Both the position numbers and the translations under genes were made by a program. Shown in pieces: positions 21,432 to 33,500 of a stretch of 64,000 nucleotides of DNA (the stretch's first letter is position 1; every line of letters starts with the position of its first letter). The notes under the pieces were generated by a model. That model worked only from the letters and a program-made list of their open reading frames with translations, did not search any database and was not told the DNA's origin. Source of the stretch: Carex sylvatica (Eukaryota; Streptophyta; Magnoliopsida; Poales; Cyperaceae); NCBI GenBank assembly GCA_964058845.1, contig CAXKVR010000002.1:248001-312000 (forward strand), read 5' to 3'.

Positions 21432-22736
21432 TCTCCTTATTTTAAAATCCGTAATTAGTTCTCTAAGGAACCATATATGGTTGTCTTTAAATGAAGTTGT
21501 CTGTTTTGATTTTATTTTGCAGTACTTCTTTTGTAATTTGCTAATTGCAATTAAGTTGTCTAAATTTGAAGCTAAGTGCATTAAGGTCTTTAAATTGAAT
21601 CTTCTGGCTTATCAGATAAAGTTTTTTTCATTTTCTTATTTCTATTTATGTTTGCTTTATCCAGTTATAGAAAGAGTAGTTGATTTCAGTGTTATATCCT
21701 TGAAGAGCAGCACATAAGAAAAAGTTTGAAAAGTAAGATTTCAGTGTCATGAAGTTTGAAAAGTAAAAAAGTGGAGTACTAAGTAAGATTTCAGAACTTA
21801 GAAAAAGAAATTACAGAATTCAAACTACAACTGCTGTGTTATAGTGATGATAAGCTCCAGCTCTAATTGGACAGTAGTTTATATGTTTACAAACACTTTG
21901 GGGTGATCAAATAAATAGAAATATGATGGCCCCCCGAATAATTTTAACAGAAGTACCTTAAATTTGCCAAAACTAAAGCCTAAAAATTGCTTGTTTGTTG
22001 CTTAAAATCCAACATTCTACAAACATTAAGTAATTGAGAGCCAATAATTTTGCTATAATGTAACTGTAAGATAATTTACAAGGATGCTTATTTATTGGTT
22101 CATTAAGTTCAATTCTACCTGGTTAATTGGTTGATCCCGGGTTTAAACCCTAATGGTCCTGTGCTGCCTTTTTCTGAAGCTCCTGTACGCATGTAGATTT
22201 TTAATCATTGACATCTGTGTAGATTTTTAATATGGACCATCCGGTAAGAATTCGGACCTATTAGAACTGTAATGCATGGAGAAGCTTTGAGATTCGTGCC
22301 AGTATGTAATGAACTGACCAGATCAAACTCAGAAATTGCGGTACCTCGAGTGATATGAATTCGGACCCTTTATGGGGCTCTATTAGGCCTATAGTACCTT
22401 AATATTAATGCGGATCTCAATTGGATGTTCATGTGAACAGTTGTTTCTTAGTTAGAATTAAAAACCCTCCTTTAGACTAAATCTTTTAAGGTCATGTGAA
22501 CCTCTTCTTTGAGGATAGGTCTCCTCAACGGTCTTGGTAATTAAGGCACTTTTTGAATTTTCTTTAAACTATTGTATAATTTGTATCCTCAAAAAGCTCT
22601 CTCCTTAAGAGAATTTTTACTTTAATATTTTTTACTTTAATAATGTGAAACGAGCATGTTCCAAAAGATGTAATAATAAATAAATAATGAATTACATTCA
22701 TGATTTTCCTCTCAGCCTGCTTAGCTTCGTTAAAAC
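21432..22736. other. 3' flank of the SINA-like gene plus MITE remnants
   Basis: The first 300 bp is T-rich and may hold the 3' untranslated region. A short tandem phrase (AAGTTTGAAAAGTAA with TAAGATTTCAG) repeats at about 21720-21800. About 22200-22400 contains GAATTCGGACC in two places and ACCTCGAGTGATATGAATTC, matching MITE ends seen at 36.2 kb. No further exon recognised. Confidence 0.5.
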
Positions 22737-22883
22737 GAATTCGTATCCTCTGCATTAACTCAAAAAGAATTTTTGGAGTCAATGCATATGGATCATTCCA
22801 TTCGTTTTATGCATACAGATTAGATCTACATTGATATTAAAAAACCTCTGACTTTTTGAGTTAATGCAGAAGACGCGGACTCC
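22737..22883. mobile_element. MULE-like MITE, shortened copy
   Basis: The left end GAATTCGTATCCTCTGCATT and the right end GAGTTAATGCAGAAGACGCG are inverted relatives of the 17457-17662 element. The interior is shorter (about 147 bp) and shares AGATCTACATTGATATTAAA-type sequence. No convincing target duplication. Confidence 0.75.
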
Positions 22884-25380
22884 ATTATAACATCACATTT
22901 TTTAAACCCAAAACACGCAAACGACGTCTGGCACGAAAAAAAGTGATATTTTTCTTTAAATTATGGAAACATGAAAAGAGAATAGGATGGCAAGGACGTA
23001 CAATAGCATGTATATACGTCCGAATTTGATTGATTGAGCGTGTACGCATATACATTTTTTTTTCCTTTTTTATGTGCATGTGTATACGCATTCATATATG
23101 TATGCATATCCTTTTATTTGGATAAATAAATTCAGTTCTCATAAGTTGTTTAAAGTGAATTTATTATAAGGTCTCAAAAATATTAGCATGTGCACTTGTA
23201 ATTTTATTTTGCATTTTGCATGTACACTTGAAATGTAATATACATAAGAGAGAGATCTAGATTATGCATTATTTATCATACATGTGTTGCTTGATAAAAA
23301 TTTTGCATGATCAATCATGCATGTGTTGTTTGATTTTTAATTAAATATCCTCTTACACTTGTAATACGAGTATATATTTGTTACATTAAAAGAAAATGTA
23401 AAATGAATAGCCTATATGTAGGGCTGCTAATGATTAAGGTTCGGCTCAAATTCGGCTCGGTTTAATGAGAGAAGCAAAATGATTCGGCTCTAATTCGGCT
23501 CACTTTTAATAGAAAAGAGCTCAGTTCGGCTCGGCTTATGTAAGTACTTGGCTCAACTCGGCCCGGTTCATGTGAGCACTTGGCTCGACTCGACTCATGA
23601 GCTCGCGAGCCGGCTCATATTATATGTTGAAAAAATGATCATTTAACTATTTTAAAGAAATGATCGAAGTGAAATAGAAATATTCTTGTGACTTTAAATT
23701 ACATGTTGAAAAACTTTGATAAAAATAATTCTTTATTAATTTTATTTGTAAAAATTTATAAATATTGAATTAAGATATTAGATAAAATTAATAAACTATA
23801 CTTATTTGCTGGTAAAATTATATATCTTTTGTAATTGTCAATCAATTGTTTATGTTGCAAATTCTCTTATTCAGTATTTACACAATTTGTAAATGGTACC
23901 AAGTTTTTCAATTTTATTTGCATATTAAACCTAAAGGTGTATATACCAATCTGACACTAACTTTTTGTTTTGTGTTTGCAAATATAATTTTGTTGCATAT
24001 TTTTTGGTTCTGATATTGTTTTCTACTTAATTGATTATATTATTTGGTGGCTAGCTTTGCTCGACTTCTCACGGTAGTGTTACCTCTACTTAATCTGACA
24101 CCAATTAAGGAATGCTAGCTTGAATGCATGTCAAGTATTTGAGTCATATTAAATAATGATATAATCATAATATAATTTAAACTCATTGAGTTGGAGTTAT
24201 TTTAGGCATAGTGATAGAAGGGATATTTTGGTATATAGAAACAAAAGGTTATTTTCCTATAGTGATAGAAGAGAGAATTTTGTATAGTAATACTTAATTG
24301 TTTACAAAAAATATTTTTGTATGGTCATACTTGAATGTTTTTGAGAATTTATGCTTTTATGAACATGATCAAGTATCTTTATAATTAAATTTGGTGCTTG
24401 TCTGATTAAATTTGTTGCTTTAGGTCTTTTGTTGAATTGATATTTTTTTTCCATAAATTTGATTATCTTCATTATTTTGATCACTTGAGTGCGAACTTGT
24501 GAATTGTTGTACTTTGTTAATTTCTTTGGAATGTTTAATTTTCCTTTTCTTATTTTATTAAGCTAAAAAATTACTAGAATGCATGATACAAATCTTCAAA
24601 ATTACTTTAAGTATACAGAAGAATTATACAAAAAAAAATTGTTTTCAATATGGTTTCCACAGGTAATATGTAATGCCTTTCTTTGATCATATCATCAAAA
24701 TAAATCAATGAAGCATGTTTGAAATATGCTTTGGTATCTGTCCTTTGGCACCATATATACCATATTTCAGTGAAGTATGCTTCATTGAGTTCACTAACAA
24801 TGTAAAATATAAAAATCACAAACTGGACCTTGCAAGTATCATATATTTCATTTTATTCCATTAGAGTAATACTTAACTTCTAATAAAACCAAGAATTAAA
24901 TATCCATGTCTTACAGTATCGTCTTCGAACTTCAATAATCACCAATAAGCTTGCAAAACATATATTTCATGCATCAAAAACTAATTAACTAAATCAAGTT
25001 AATTACACTAAACAGCTATACTAGAGGATCTTATATTCATTTGGAAAACACATCACTACACGGATCAAACGGCCTTTTTACATACATTGTAATTACAAAG
25101 AAACAACACCATTTATAAACAAAATATCAGGTGGCCTTGTAAGTGGACCAGTAATTTGCAGCAGCTGGTGCATGGAAAAACATGTGCATCATCCATCCTC
25201 ACATCAGCACAGTGTAGCCATCACCCTACAAGGTTTTATTGTTGAGAACTTAGTTGAGTCTTTAAACTATTAATCATACATGGACAGAATAATGTTCGGC
25301 AACATTCTGGAGCCAGAACAATCAAAATTTTGCAAGTGTTAAAATAAAATAATTAAAAAAAAAACATACACATGCAACTC
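22884..25380. other. Intergenic with a GGCTCG-rich MITE remnant
   Basis: About 23421-23640 is unusually rich in GGCTCG/TTCGGCTC phrases and ends GAGCTCGCGAGCCGGCTCA, probably a hAT-like MITE whose right part is degraded. Otherwise AT-rich, with repeated GCATGTGT/ACATGTGTT phrases near 23190-23340. No exon recognised. Confidence 0.5.
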
Positions 25381-25388
25381 ACCAAATA

Positions 25389-25650
25389 CCTTTCAAAGAA
25401 TTATTGAATAAGAAAAATAAAATAGCATAGAAATTCCCGGTCAAGTCATTATCCTCTTTGAAATTAAAAAAAAAAAAAAAAAACTTAAGTTTTAAGACTC
25501 TTCAGTTTAAAAAAAAATCAAGACAAACAAATTACTCAATGTCCATAAGAGCAGTCACCTTTCAAAGAATTATTGAATAAGAAAAAGAAAATAGCACAGA
25601 AATTCCTGGTCAAGTCATTATCCTCTTTGAAATTTAAAAAAAAAAAAATA
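25389..25650. repeat. Tandem duplication of ~169 bp
   Basis: CCTTTCAAAGAATTATTGAA begins at 25389 and again at 25558. In both copies it is followed by AATTCCYGGTCAAGTCATTA and an A-run. The copies differ at a few bases and in A-run length. It lies at the left end of the PPR-associated duplicated region. Confidence 0.85.
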
Positions 25651-25869
25651 GCTTAAGTTTAAAAAAAATCAAGACAAACAAATTGCTTCATGTCCATAAG
25701 AGCAGTCATCTTTAAAGGAGATAAAAAAGAACACAAACCATCACAGAAAAGCACAGAAAAGCACAGAAAAGAATAATAAATAAGAAACATATATACTGTT
25801 ATCAGGACCCTCAGTAAATTAATATGTTTCAACTTTCCACTCGCTGTTCTTGGAGCCCAGATAGAAATG

Positions 25870-26580
25870 TAAAGATTAAGTTGTCACCAATTTCACAGAC
25901 ACTATGCATTGAACAACACCTTTATCAACCATTTCATGAAACATCCTCAAAGCACTACGAATAAGAATTCACATCCTCTCCATTATTGCATAAGAGAATC
26001 TTTTACAATTAATGAATCTGGACCGTTCTTTTTAACTTGGCACAAATCTCAAAGCCCAAAATATTGCCCCTGCACTAGTCCGAATCCCAAAGCGATGAGA
26101 TTTAATCTCAAACCATAAAGTAAGGCTCATCCTTTGCAGTATTGGAGAGGAGTTGAATCCCTATGAATAAGACTGCTGTAAGTATACAAATTGGGAACAA
26201 ATACACAAGCAGGCATTTGTTCGAACACCTTACGTGCTGTAATAACACCTCCATTTTTGCAATGGCTATCAATGATATTTGTAAAAACCTTGAATATCTA
26301 CAGCCATACCAATCTCACCCTCTTTGCAAAAGCCCTGGATAAGACTTGTAACTACCCTCTTCTCTTGCCATCGGACAACACAACTCAAGGCCAAGTCTGG
26401 TATCCCCATTGCTGCAAAGATCTAATTAGAGTGTTGTGCATGATCAAAGAGTGCATCCCATGAGAGGCATTTTAGCAAACACCTTAACTGCAAGCACAAT
26501 CTGCTTCAATGCAGAGAGTACCTTGATCACCATATGTGCCTGAGATCGAGAGTTCAAGCCCCTCTCACGACTTCACAGCC
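25870..26580 (-). pseudogene. Pentatricopeptide-repeat (PPR) protein pseudogene, split by a MITE
   Basis: Minus-strand pieces in several frames carry classic P-type PPR blocks. In order these are LAVKVFAKMPLMGC, MHNTLIRSL, EKRVVTSLIQGFCKEGEIG followed by MAVDI, SHCKNGGVITARKVFEQMP with VPNLYT, and past the MITE SALRMFHEMVDKGVV. PPR proteins bind organelle RNA through 35-residue helical repeats. Frameshifts and stops between blocks (for example TAA TAG-like stops before SHCKNGG) show that it is dead. The MITE at 25966-26161 sits between the last two blocks and has duplicated the target. Sequence just beyond the last block recurs in several copies to 33 kb. Confidence 0.78.
25966..26161. mobile_element. 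MULE-like MITE inside the PPR pseudogene
   Basis: The left end AATTCACATCCTCTCCATTA and the right end TATTGGAGAGGAGTTGAATC are inverted. The flanks TACGAATAAG (25956-25965) and TATGAATAAG (26162-26171) are a 10-bp target duplication with one mismatch. PPR coding sequence continues on both sides, so the insertion postdates the PPR gene. A relative lies at about 2096-2290. Confidence 0.82.
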
Positions 26581-27760
26581 TCTGCGAATCTTTCTGAAAA
26601 AGAAGAAGAGAGAACTGAAGATTTAAGCTTATATAAAGACGGGCCATATTTAATTCAGTGCCTATTCGGACTGCATGGGACAGTATTATTGTTACAAACT
26701 GTCTGAATTTTTTACTGATCCAACTCAAAATTTGGGATATCTCAAGGGATGTGAATTCATTTACAATGAGATAAAGATATTAACAGAGAAGGTTTTGACT
26801 TCATGCAACACACCAATCATATACAATGCCAGTCTTACAAAGGATATCAAGTCCAGATCAGCAAACCTTTTGCATGTGACAAATCATATGTACATTTTTA
26901 TCGGGCTCCAACAGAGTACAGTTTCTCATATCTCCATTCATATACTTAAATCATCATTGGGCCTTTGCAACAGTAAATGTAATGTAACTTTTAAAAAAAA
27001 AAAAATATGTACAAGAATATATTTTTTTAAGAAAATTGTAACAACATTTTTATAAAATTGAATTGAAAGGGTAATTAACTAAAAAATTTAAGACAAAAAA
27101 CAGCCATTGACAAATTTACCAGCAAAGGCAGAGTGATATACAAATAAAAATGAGCATATGAAATATAAAAAAACAGAAAACCATTAACCCAAACAACAAT
27201 GCAAAAATGGAAAGTAACAGTGTGCAGTAAAAGCAAAATTGAAAATTAAAGGATTACAACATAGAGATGTGATAAGAAAAGCAAAATTATAGTGACAATA
27301 TAGAGAAATCACGAGAATAGCTAAAGTTTTAAGACTCTTCAGTATAAAATTTCAAGATAAACAAATTACTTGATGTCCATAACAGCAGTCGTCTTTAAAG
27401 GAGATCCAGAACAACAGAAATTATAAAAATAAAAATAAAAAAAATAAAAAAACAAAATGGATAAGAAATAAGAAACATACTGGTTTCAGGACCCTCAGTA
27501 AATTAATCATGTTGCAACTCAGCTATTCCCTGGAGCCCAGATATAAATGTAAATGGTTTTTCCTATCTAAATGAGCAACAACAACACGCATAGGAAACAG
27601 ATTTAGTTATTTTACTTCAGTTTGAGACAAACCGACCATTTGAACACCCCTAATTATCAGGGTTGTGGGAGATGACAATATCATAGTCACCATAGTCACA
27701 AGCAAACACACCATGGTCACCTCGGGGGATTGCGCGGAAAGGGAGCTAGTTACCTACTAG

Positions 27761-27940
27761 ACGCGTATCTTCTGAGGTAACAAAATATTTATGTTTGGGA
27801 TCATGGCCATTCGATCGGGATCTGAGCCAATCCAGCCCAAGGTGGAGCGCACGTGCTCGCTTTAATAGTAGTGTGGATCACCATTGGACAGTCGAGATTC
27901 AAACAGAAATATTATGTTACCTCAGGTGATACAAATTCAT
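27761..27940. mobile_element. MITE with TCTGAGGTAACA ends
   Basis: The left part ATCTTCTGAGGTAACAAAAT mirrors the right part ATTATGTTACCTCAGGTGAT. The interior contains ATTCGATCGGGATCTGAG and the complementary GATTCAAACAGAAATATT region. Same family as 35966-36248 and 40904-41085. Confidence 0.72.
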
Positions 27941-29398
27941 TACCTACCTGGAAGAGAGATAGAGAGAGAGATGTGGCAGATCAGTGTTCCAGATCTGTCA
28001 CCAAGTTTAGGAATTCAGATCCTTTGCACTCAGTCAGGTACCTGGGAGGTTACAGATTCAAGTTTAGGGGGAATTTCATGTATACCCCTCAAAAACAATT
28101 CATATACAATGGTGTGTAAAGATATTGACAGAGCAGTTTTGGCTTCATACAGAGCACCAATCATATACAATGCCATACTCTTGGAAAGGATATCAAGTCC
28201 CGATCAGCAAACCTTTTGCATGTGACATACCATATGTACATTTTTATCAAGCTGCAACAGAGGACAGTTTCTCAGATCTCCATTCTTATACTCACATCAT
28301 CATTGGGCCTTCGCAACAGTAAATTTGATGTATTTTTTCAAAAACAAAAATAGCACTACTAGAAAATATTTGTTTAAAAGAATTTTAACAGAATTTTCTT
28401 AAATTGAATTACAAGGTAATTAGCTAAATTTTTAAGACAAAAAAACTTGGCCATTGATAAATTTACCAGTAAAAGCACAATCTGATAGCCACTATCAGGT
28501 TTTTTTCAAAATTAAAAAAAAAAATAGATAAATTTACCAGAAAAGGCAGTGGCTTGCTCTATGCCAAGTAGCAATTTTTTTAGTAATAGTTCACAGCAAA
28601 AGAGTGATTTAGAACACAAATCATGAAATATCGTAGTACTATCATTTACCAGCTTCCCCAAATAATGTTCCAGATTTGACAACATGATTAAAAAAAATTA
28701 AAAAGATAAATATCAAGTTGATAAGAGTAGAATGATTTAGAAACAAAACTAAAGGTCATGTGGAAACAAAATTTTCATCAAGTGCAGGAACATACACACC
28801 AAATCTCCAACTGGACACTTTGAAATGAGTAAAGAAAAAAAAAAGCATGTTATTGGATCTTCAGACAGTTTATAAAGGTTAGAATTACTATTTCAAAATG
28901 CCAAGTCTCCAGAACCTAATTTATAAAATGTGAAATTTACACCTTGTATGAATGCCAAGTATCAGCGGGAGGGATGAAAGGGAGGAAAGAGAAGAAAATT
29001 TCATCAACTAAAACTGTCACAAGGGATTTGAGATACTCTTGTGAAATAAATTTCATCATTGGCTAGTAATTTAAAAAAAAAAAAATGAGCATAACAAATA
29101 TAGCAAAAATAAAACCATTAACCCAGAGCAACATTGCAAAAATGGATGGTAAAAGCAAGCAGTATAATCAAAATTGAAAAATTAAAGGATTACAACATAG
29201 AGACGTCACAGAAAAAGCAATTAAAATAATCATGTGCTGATGATATTATAGACAAATGCAAAAGCAAGCTAAAATGGGGATAAAGAAGTACCTCACAGCT
29301 GTTAGATTCAATTAAAATAAGAAGCAATATCAAGCAAAAGGAAAGGGATTCAACCAAACCAAGTGGCATATAGCAAGTGTTGTGTGAAGACCCTCAGT

Positions 29399-29645
29399 AA
29401 ATATCATAATTTTATTTCAACATGATGTTCTCTGGGGCCCATATAAAAATGTACAAGGTTCACTTCGCAACTGGAATCCAAATCACCCTAGGTACCTGAG
29501 GTGCAAGTCATAAATCTGGATAAATATCATAATTTTATTTCAACATGATGTTCTCTGGGGCCCATATAAAAATGTACAAGGTTCACTTTGCAACTGGAAT
29601 CCGAATCACCCTAGGTACCTGAGGTGCAAGTCATAAATCTGGACC
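29399..29645. repeat. Nearly perfect tandem duplication, 123-bp unit
   Basis: Two adjacent copies start with ATATCATAATTTTATTTCAA at 29401 and 29524 and end with GGTGCAAGTCATAAATCTGG. I see only two substitutions between them (CACTTCG/CACTTTG and CCAAATC/CCGAATC), so the duplication is recent. The unit fuses part of the PPR 3'-flank repeat to a MITE end (GGTACCTGAGGTGCAAG). Confidence 0.9.
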
Positions 29646-29843
29646 GTTCTTTTCATGCAGCATGAATCTCAAAGCAGACCCCCTACAGTCCCAACTGGCT
29701 CCAGATTGAGAGTGGCCCAGCTGGAATTAATCTAGGCCGTCCATTTTTTAAAATTGTACCTTAGGTACCTGGGGGGGACACGGACTCGTGCAACTGTGGC
29801 AACAAAATGTTACCACTTCTGTGGCAGCTGATGTGGACTCTAA

Positions 29844-29920
29844 CCAGTGTTGTAAAAAAACGTTCGTTTAGGCCGATTAATCGTCCGATTAGTCGTTGGC
29901 GGTGACCAAACGACTAATAG
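29844..29920. mobile_element. Truncated hAT-like MITE
   Basis: Begins CCAGTGTTGTAAAAAAACGT and shares CGATTAGTCGTTGGCGGTGA with the element at 5875-6069, then breaks off after about 75 bp. Only one end is present. Confidence 0.7.
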
Positions 29921-30991
29921 AAAAGACAATCAAATGAGTAAAATTGTGAGTTTTTGAAGTTCAGAAGAGTAAATATGATATTATGAATTTTAGAGGGGGA
30001 ATACATGAAATTCCCCAAATTTATATATGGAGTGAGGCTATGGTACTTTGCAAAGCATGGATTGGACTGTGCTATGGATTAATATCTCCGTTAACAAAGT
30101 CCAAATAATCGATCTGGACCGTTCAACATGATCTCCATATAAAAAATGTACTTGGAGACCAAATTTTACATTTTTTTTTTACTTTTTTAGATAAATAGAA
30201 AATCACATGATCTAAAAATTTTGAACCATTCGAAAGTAGTGATTTATACCCATCACACCAACACAACTTCATAATTTAGTGCAAGCATAATTCTTGTAGT
30301 ACATCTTATCAGGCTTCAACAGAGAACAGTTTCTTTCAGATCTCAGTTCTTATACTTCCAATTCCATCACCGGGTCTTCACCACAAAACAAATACAATGC
30401 ATGTTTATTGTTTAAAATACAAAAGTAGATCAAAATTTCATAAAGGTTTTCTATAGATTTATTTTCATTTCAGAAAGTTCAAAGATTGAATTAAGGTCTA
30501 ACACTTTGTTTTAGAAATAAATCCATTAATCAAATAGTAATTCCTCAGATAAATAAAAAGAAAAAAAAAAGGAGCAGATTTCTCCTGTCTTCACTTGCAC
30601 GGTTGCACCTCATCAAACAAAATTGGCAAATACAATCACAACAGAGAAAAGCTTTTAGTTCTTACTAATCTTCCTAAGAAAACAAATTATAATAAGCCAT
30701 TAACAGCTAAAATATTTATGAAAAACTCAATAAAAAAAAAGAGCATGCAATGATGCAATAACCAAACATGGAGATGGTGAATTTCTAAATTGAAGATGGA
30801 GATTCAGTACCTAAAGACTGATGCGAAGCAACTGAGCCCACTGACAGCCAGCGGATACCGGCTATGAAGGTGGTACAATCATTAGCACGCTGTCATGTCG
30901 TTTTACCACCCCCATGACACTTATGAACCTACATTTATATGCTAATCAGGTGTTTGAATAAACAAAGATAGACGAATTTAATAATCACAAA

Positions 30992-31104
30992 TTCTCTGAT
31001 GCGCATGCTGTGCTCGTCGGCAATTATCCTTCTCTGATGCGCATGCTGTGCTCGTCGGCAATTATCCTTCTCTGATGCGCATGCTGTGCTCGTCGGCAAT
31101 TATC
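30992..31104. repeat. Minisatellite, three perfect 38-bp copies
   Basis: TTCTCTGATGCGCATGCTGT starts at 30992, 31030 and 31068. Each is followed by GCTCGTCGGCAATTATC. The unit is GC-richer than its surroundings and contains the palindrome GCGCATGC. Three apparently identical copies imply recent expansion. Confidence 0.93.
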
Positions 31105-31799
31105 ACATGGTGACTGGAAATTATCAACAATAATTTAAGACAATCATGTGCTGCTACTGTAGACATACAAAAGTTATCTAAAAAGGGATAAATAAGTCCC
31201 TCATAACTGGGAAAAAAAAAACCAATCATATAATATAAGAAACAATATCAAGCATAAGGAAAGAGATTCAACAAAACCAAGAAGCATATACTAAAAGTGT
31301 TGTGAAGACCTCAGCAAACTTCATAATTTTATTTCAACATGTTGTTCTCTCGGGCCCAGATATATATGTACATGGTTATCTTCATGTATAAATGATGTGT
31401 ATGTGTGTATGTATGCATGAATGCATTTGCACAAAGAGTGGCGTTAGAAGTGTTTTTCTGTAGTAGTGAGAGAGAGAGAGAGAAGTAGAAAGAGAGTTGC
31501 AAATTCACCTCATTTACCCAAACTCAGCAGCACACCTTGGGCTCATTTGGTAATAATCACGAGAAATTTAAATATTGAGTGAGGCTATGGTACTCTGCAA
31601 AGATCAATATCTCCGTTAACAAAGTTCAACTAATCGATTTAAACTCATGCATTGTGTTTGTTTTGTGGTGAAGACCCGGTGATGATGTAGTAATAAGTAT
31701 AAGAACATAGACCCAAAAAAGAATGTTTTTTGTTGAGGCCCGATAAGATGTACTACAAGAATTATGCAAAGATGTACTATATAGGTCCGGCTGGGATTA

Positions 31800-32550
31800 A
31801 TCTGGGTCGTCCATTTGTAATTTGCTTGAGTCAGGTACCTGGGGTGATTCGAATTCCGTTAATTCAGAGGATGCAAATTTGGTGAATGGGGAGGAGGGGT
31901 AGGGAGAGAGGAGAGAGATTACTGGATTTGCAGCTCTCTTTCTGCTTCTCTCTTTCTGTGTAAATGCATACATCTAGAATGGAAAAAACGTTCCGTGACC
32001 AAAATATCAAAAGGTGGTCACGGCATGCGAATGGTCAAGCCACCTGAGTCAAGCCGTGACCAAACGTGACTCGCGTGATCATTTTATTATAATTCAAGTT
32101 AGTTTATTCAAGATTCACCATTTGGTCAAGATCTAACCGTCCTAATTGCACGTGACACGCGTGACCACGTGCTGTGCCATGCCGTGACTAGATATTTCGT
32201 ATGTTGTGCCAAAATTTCAAAAGATGGTCACGGCACTGGACGCGTGCCGTGTTGTTCCATGCCATAATCATGCTGTTACGTGTCAGAGCCGGCTCCGCCG
32301 TGTCATTTTTCCCACTCCACACACACACACTCACATCATTAGCAGAATTTTTTATTTATAGAAATAGCAAAATTGGTGACATGTTCTTGGTTTGGAAATA
32401 ATTTGGGGAGATGCTGAAAAGGGAATTGAGTATTATTTGGGATCTCAGATTAACATGGTCTTGTTATTTCCAAGGAATAACAGCAGATTTATTTTCGTTA
32501 CTATGCCTATGTGCCACAGAAGTGACAGCACGTTGTTGCCACAGATGTAA
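31800..32550. other. Intergenic with repeated GGTCACGGC phrases
   Basis: About 31990-32290 holds several versions of AAAAKRTGGTCACGGCA and GCCGTGACC/CGTGACTCGCGTGA in both orientations, so it is probably a foldback MITE remnant. The short open frame here is not a recognisable protein. Confidence 0.5.
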
Positions 32551-32889
32551 ATGAACCATATACTTTTTTATATGGGCTCCAGAGAACAGCATGTTCAAAT
32601 AAAGTTATGAAGTTTGCTGAGGGTCTTCACAACACTTACTGCATACCTTTTGGTTTTGTTGAATCCCTTTCCTTTTGTTTAATATATTGTTTCTTTTAAA
32701 TGATTGTTTCATTTTTTTTCTTTATCCCTTTTGAGCAAACTCTTGTATTTGTCTACAGTATTACCATAGGATTTTTTTTAAATTACTGTTTGCTACTAAG
32801 TTATAAAGCATTTTGATGATTTCTGTATGGTGTCACTACTAAGTTATAATTTTGGTTTTACTGTCACGGCTCCAAGCTGTAATCCTTAA

Positions 32890-33052
32890 ATTTTGCAATT
32901 TTGCTTTTACTACTCGCTTTTACCTTCATTTCTATTTTGAAATTCATCATCTCCATTTTGAAATTTTGCAATTTTGCTTTTACTACTCGCTTTTACCTTC
33001 ATTTCTATTTTGAAATTCATCATCTCCATTTTGAAATTTTGCAATTTTGCTT
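32890..33052. repeat. Tandem duplication, 73-bp unit, ~2.2 copies
   Basis: ATTTTGCAATTTTGCTTT starts at 32890, 32963 and 33036. The intervening TACTACTCGCTTTTACCTTC and TTGAAATTCATCATCTCC are repeated without visible change. The last copy is partial. Confidence 0.9.
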
Positions 33053-33360
33053 TCAGCATGTTTGTTGTTTACAAAAACAAAAGTAGATCAAAATTTCATA
33101 AAAGATTTCTATAAAATTATTTTTATTTTCAGAAAATTCAAAGATTGAATTTAAGGTCCAATGCTTTGATTCAAACACAAATCAATTAATCAAAGCACTC
33201 TCTCTATTTCGAACCTAAAGGACAGAGCAAACTTATTAAAATTAAACAAAAAGAAAAGCCTCTGATAAATTACCGCTGGGAGTCTGGGACTAAGTCATCA
33301 TCATCCCTTTTAACTAAAAAAGGAAATGGAGATGATGAATTTCAAAATAGAAATGGAGAT

Positions 33361-33500
33361 TCGGTACCTAAAGACTGAGTGGCAACCGGAGCGAAGTAAC
33401 ACGCGCCAAAAGCAAGGTACAAACTGGGTTTAGGGTTTTTGAGCGGACATCGCAGAGCAAGAGCAAGGACTGAGCAAGACCCAAGAGGTAGTGATACATT
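33361..33500 (-). promoter_or_regulatory. Possible 5' leader / first exon remnant
   Basis: On the minus strand, a stretch of balanced composition contains AAAAACCCTAAACCC (a telo-box-like phrase common at plant 5' ends) and CAGTCTTTAGGTACCG. A related ACCTAAAGACTGA phrase occurs at about 30808. It could be the leader of a duplicated PPR-associated transcript. No open frame of note follows, so this is tentative. Confidence 0.3.

Larger units (their letters stand above)
25800..33400. repeat. Repeated copies of the PPR 3'-flank sequence
   Basis: A segment with CCCTCAGTAAAT, then a variable stretch, then GGAGCCCAGATA-ATGTA recurs at about 25806, 27490, 29390 and 31300. It also recurs in reverse complement at about 32545-32625. 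A second segment (TCAGCAAACCTTTTGCATGT, then a TCTCAGATCTCCATTC-like phrase) occurs at about 26855-26960, 28203-28300 and, degraded, at about 30305-30360. Only the first copy has PPR coding. The simplest reading is several rounds of segmental duplication of one gene's 3' region, one copy inverted. The interval otherwise holds AT-rich DNA and MITEs. Confidence 0.65.

Noticed and set aside
26191..26463. Plus-strand 90-codon frame as a gene
   Set aside because: The minus strand of the same interval carries clear PPR repeat blocks, so the plus frame is a shadow.
27853..28322. Plus-strand frames of 65-113 codons
   Set aside because: They overlap a MITE and a dispersed noncoding repeat (second copy at 26.7-26.96 kb) and have no family signature.
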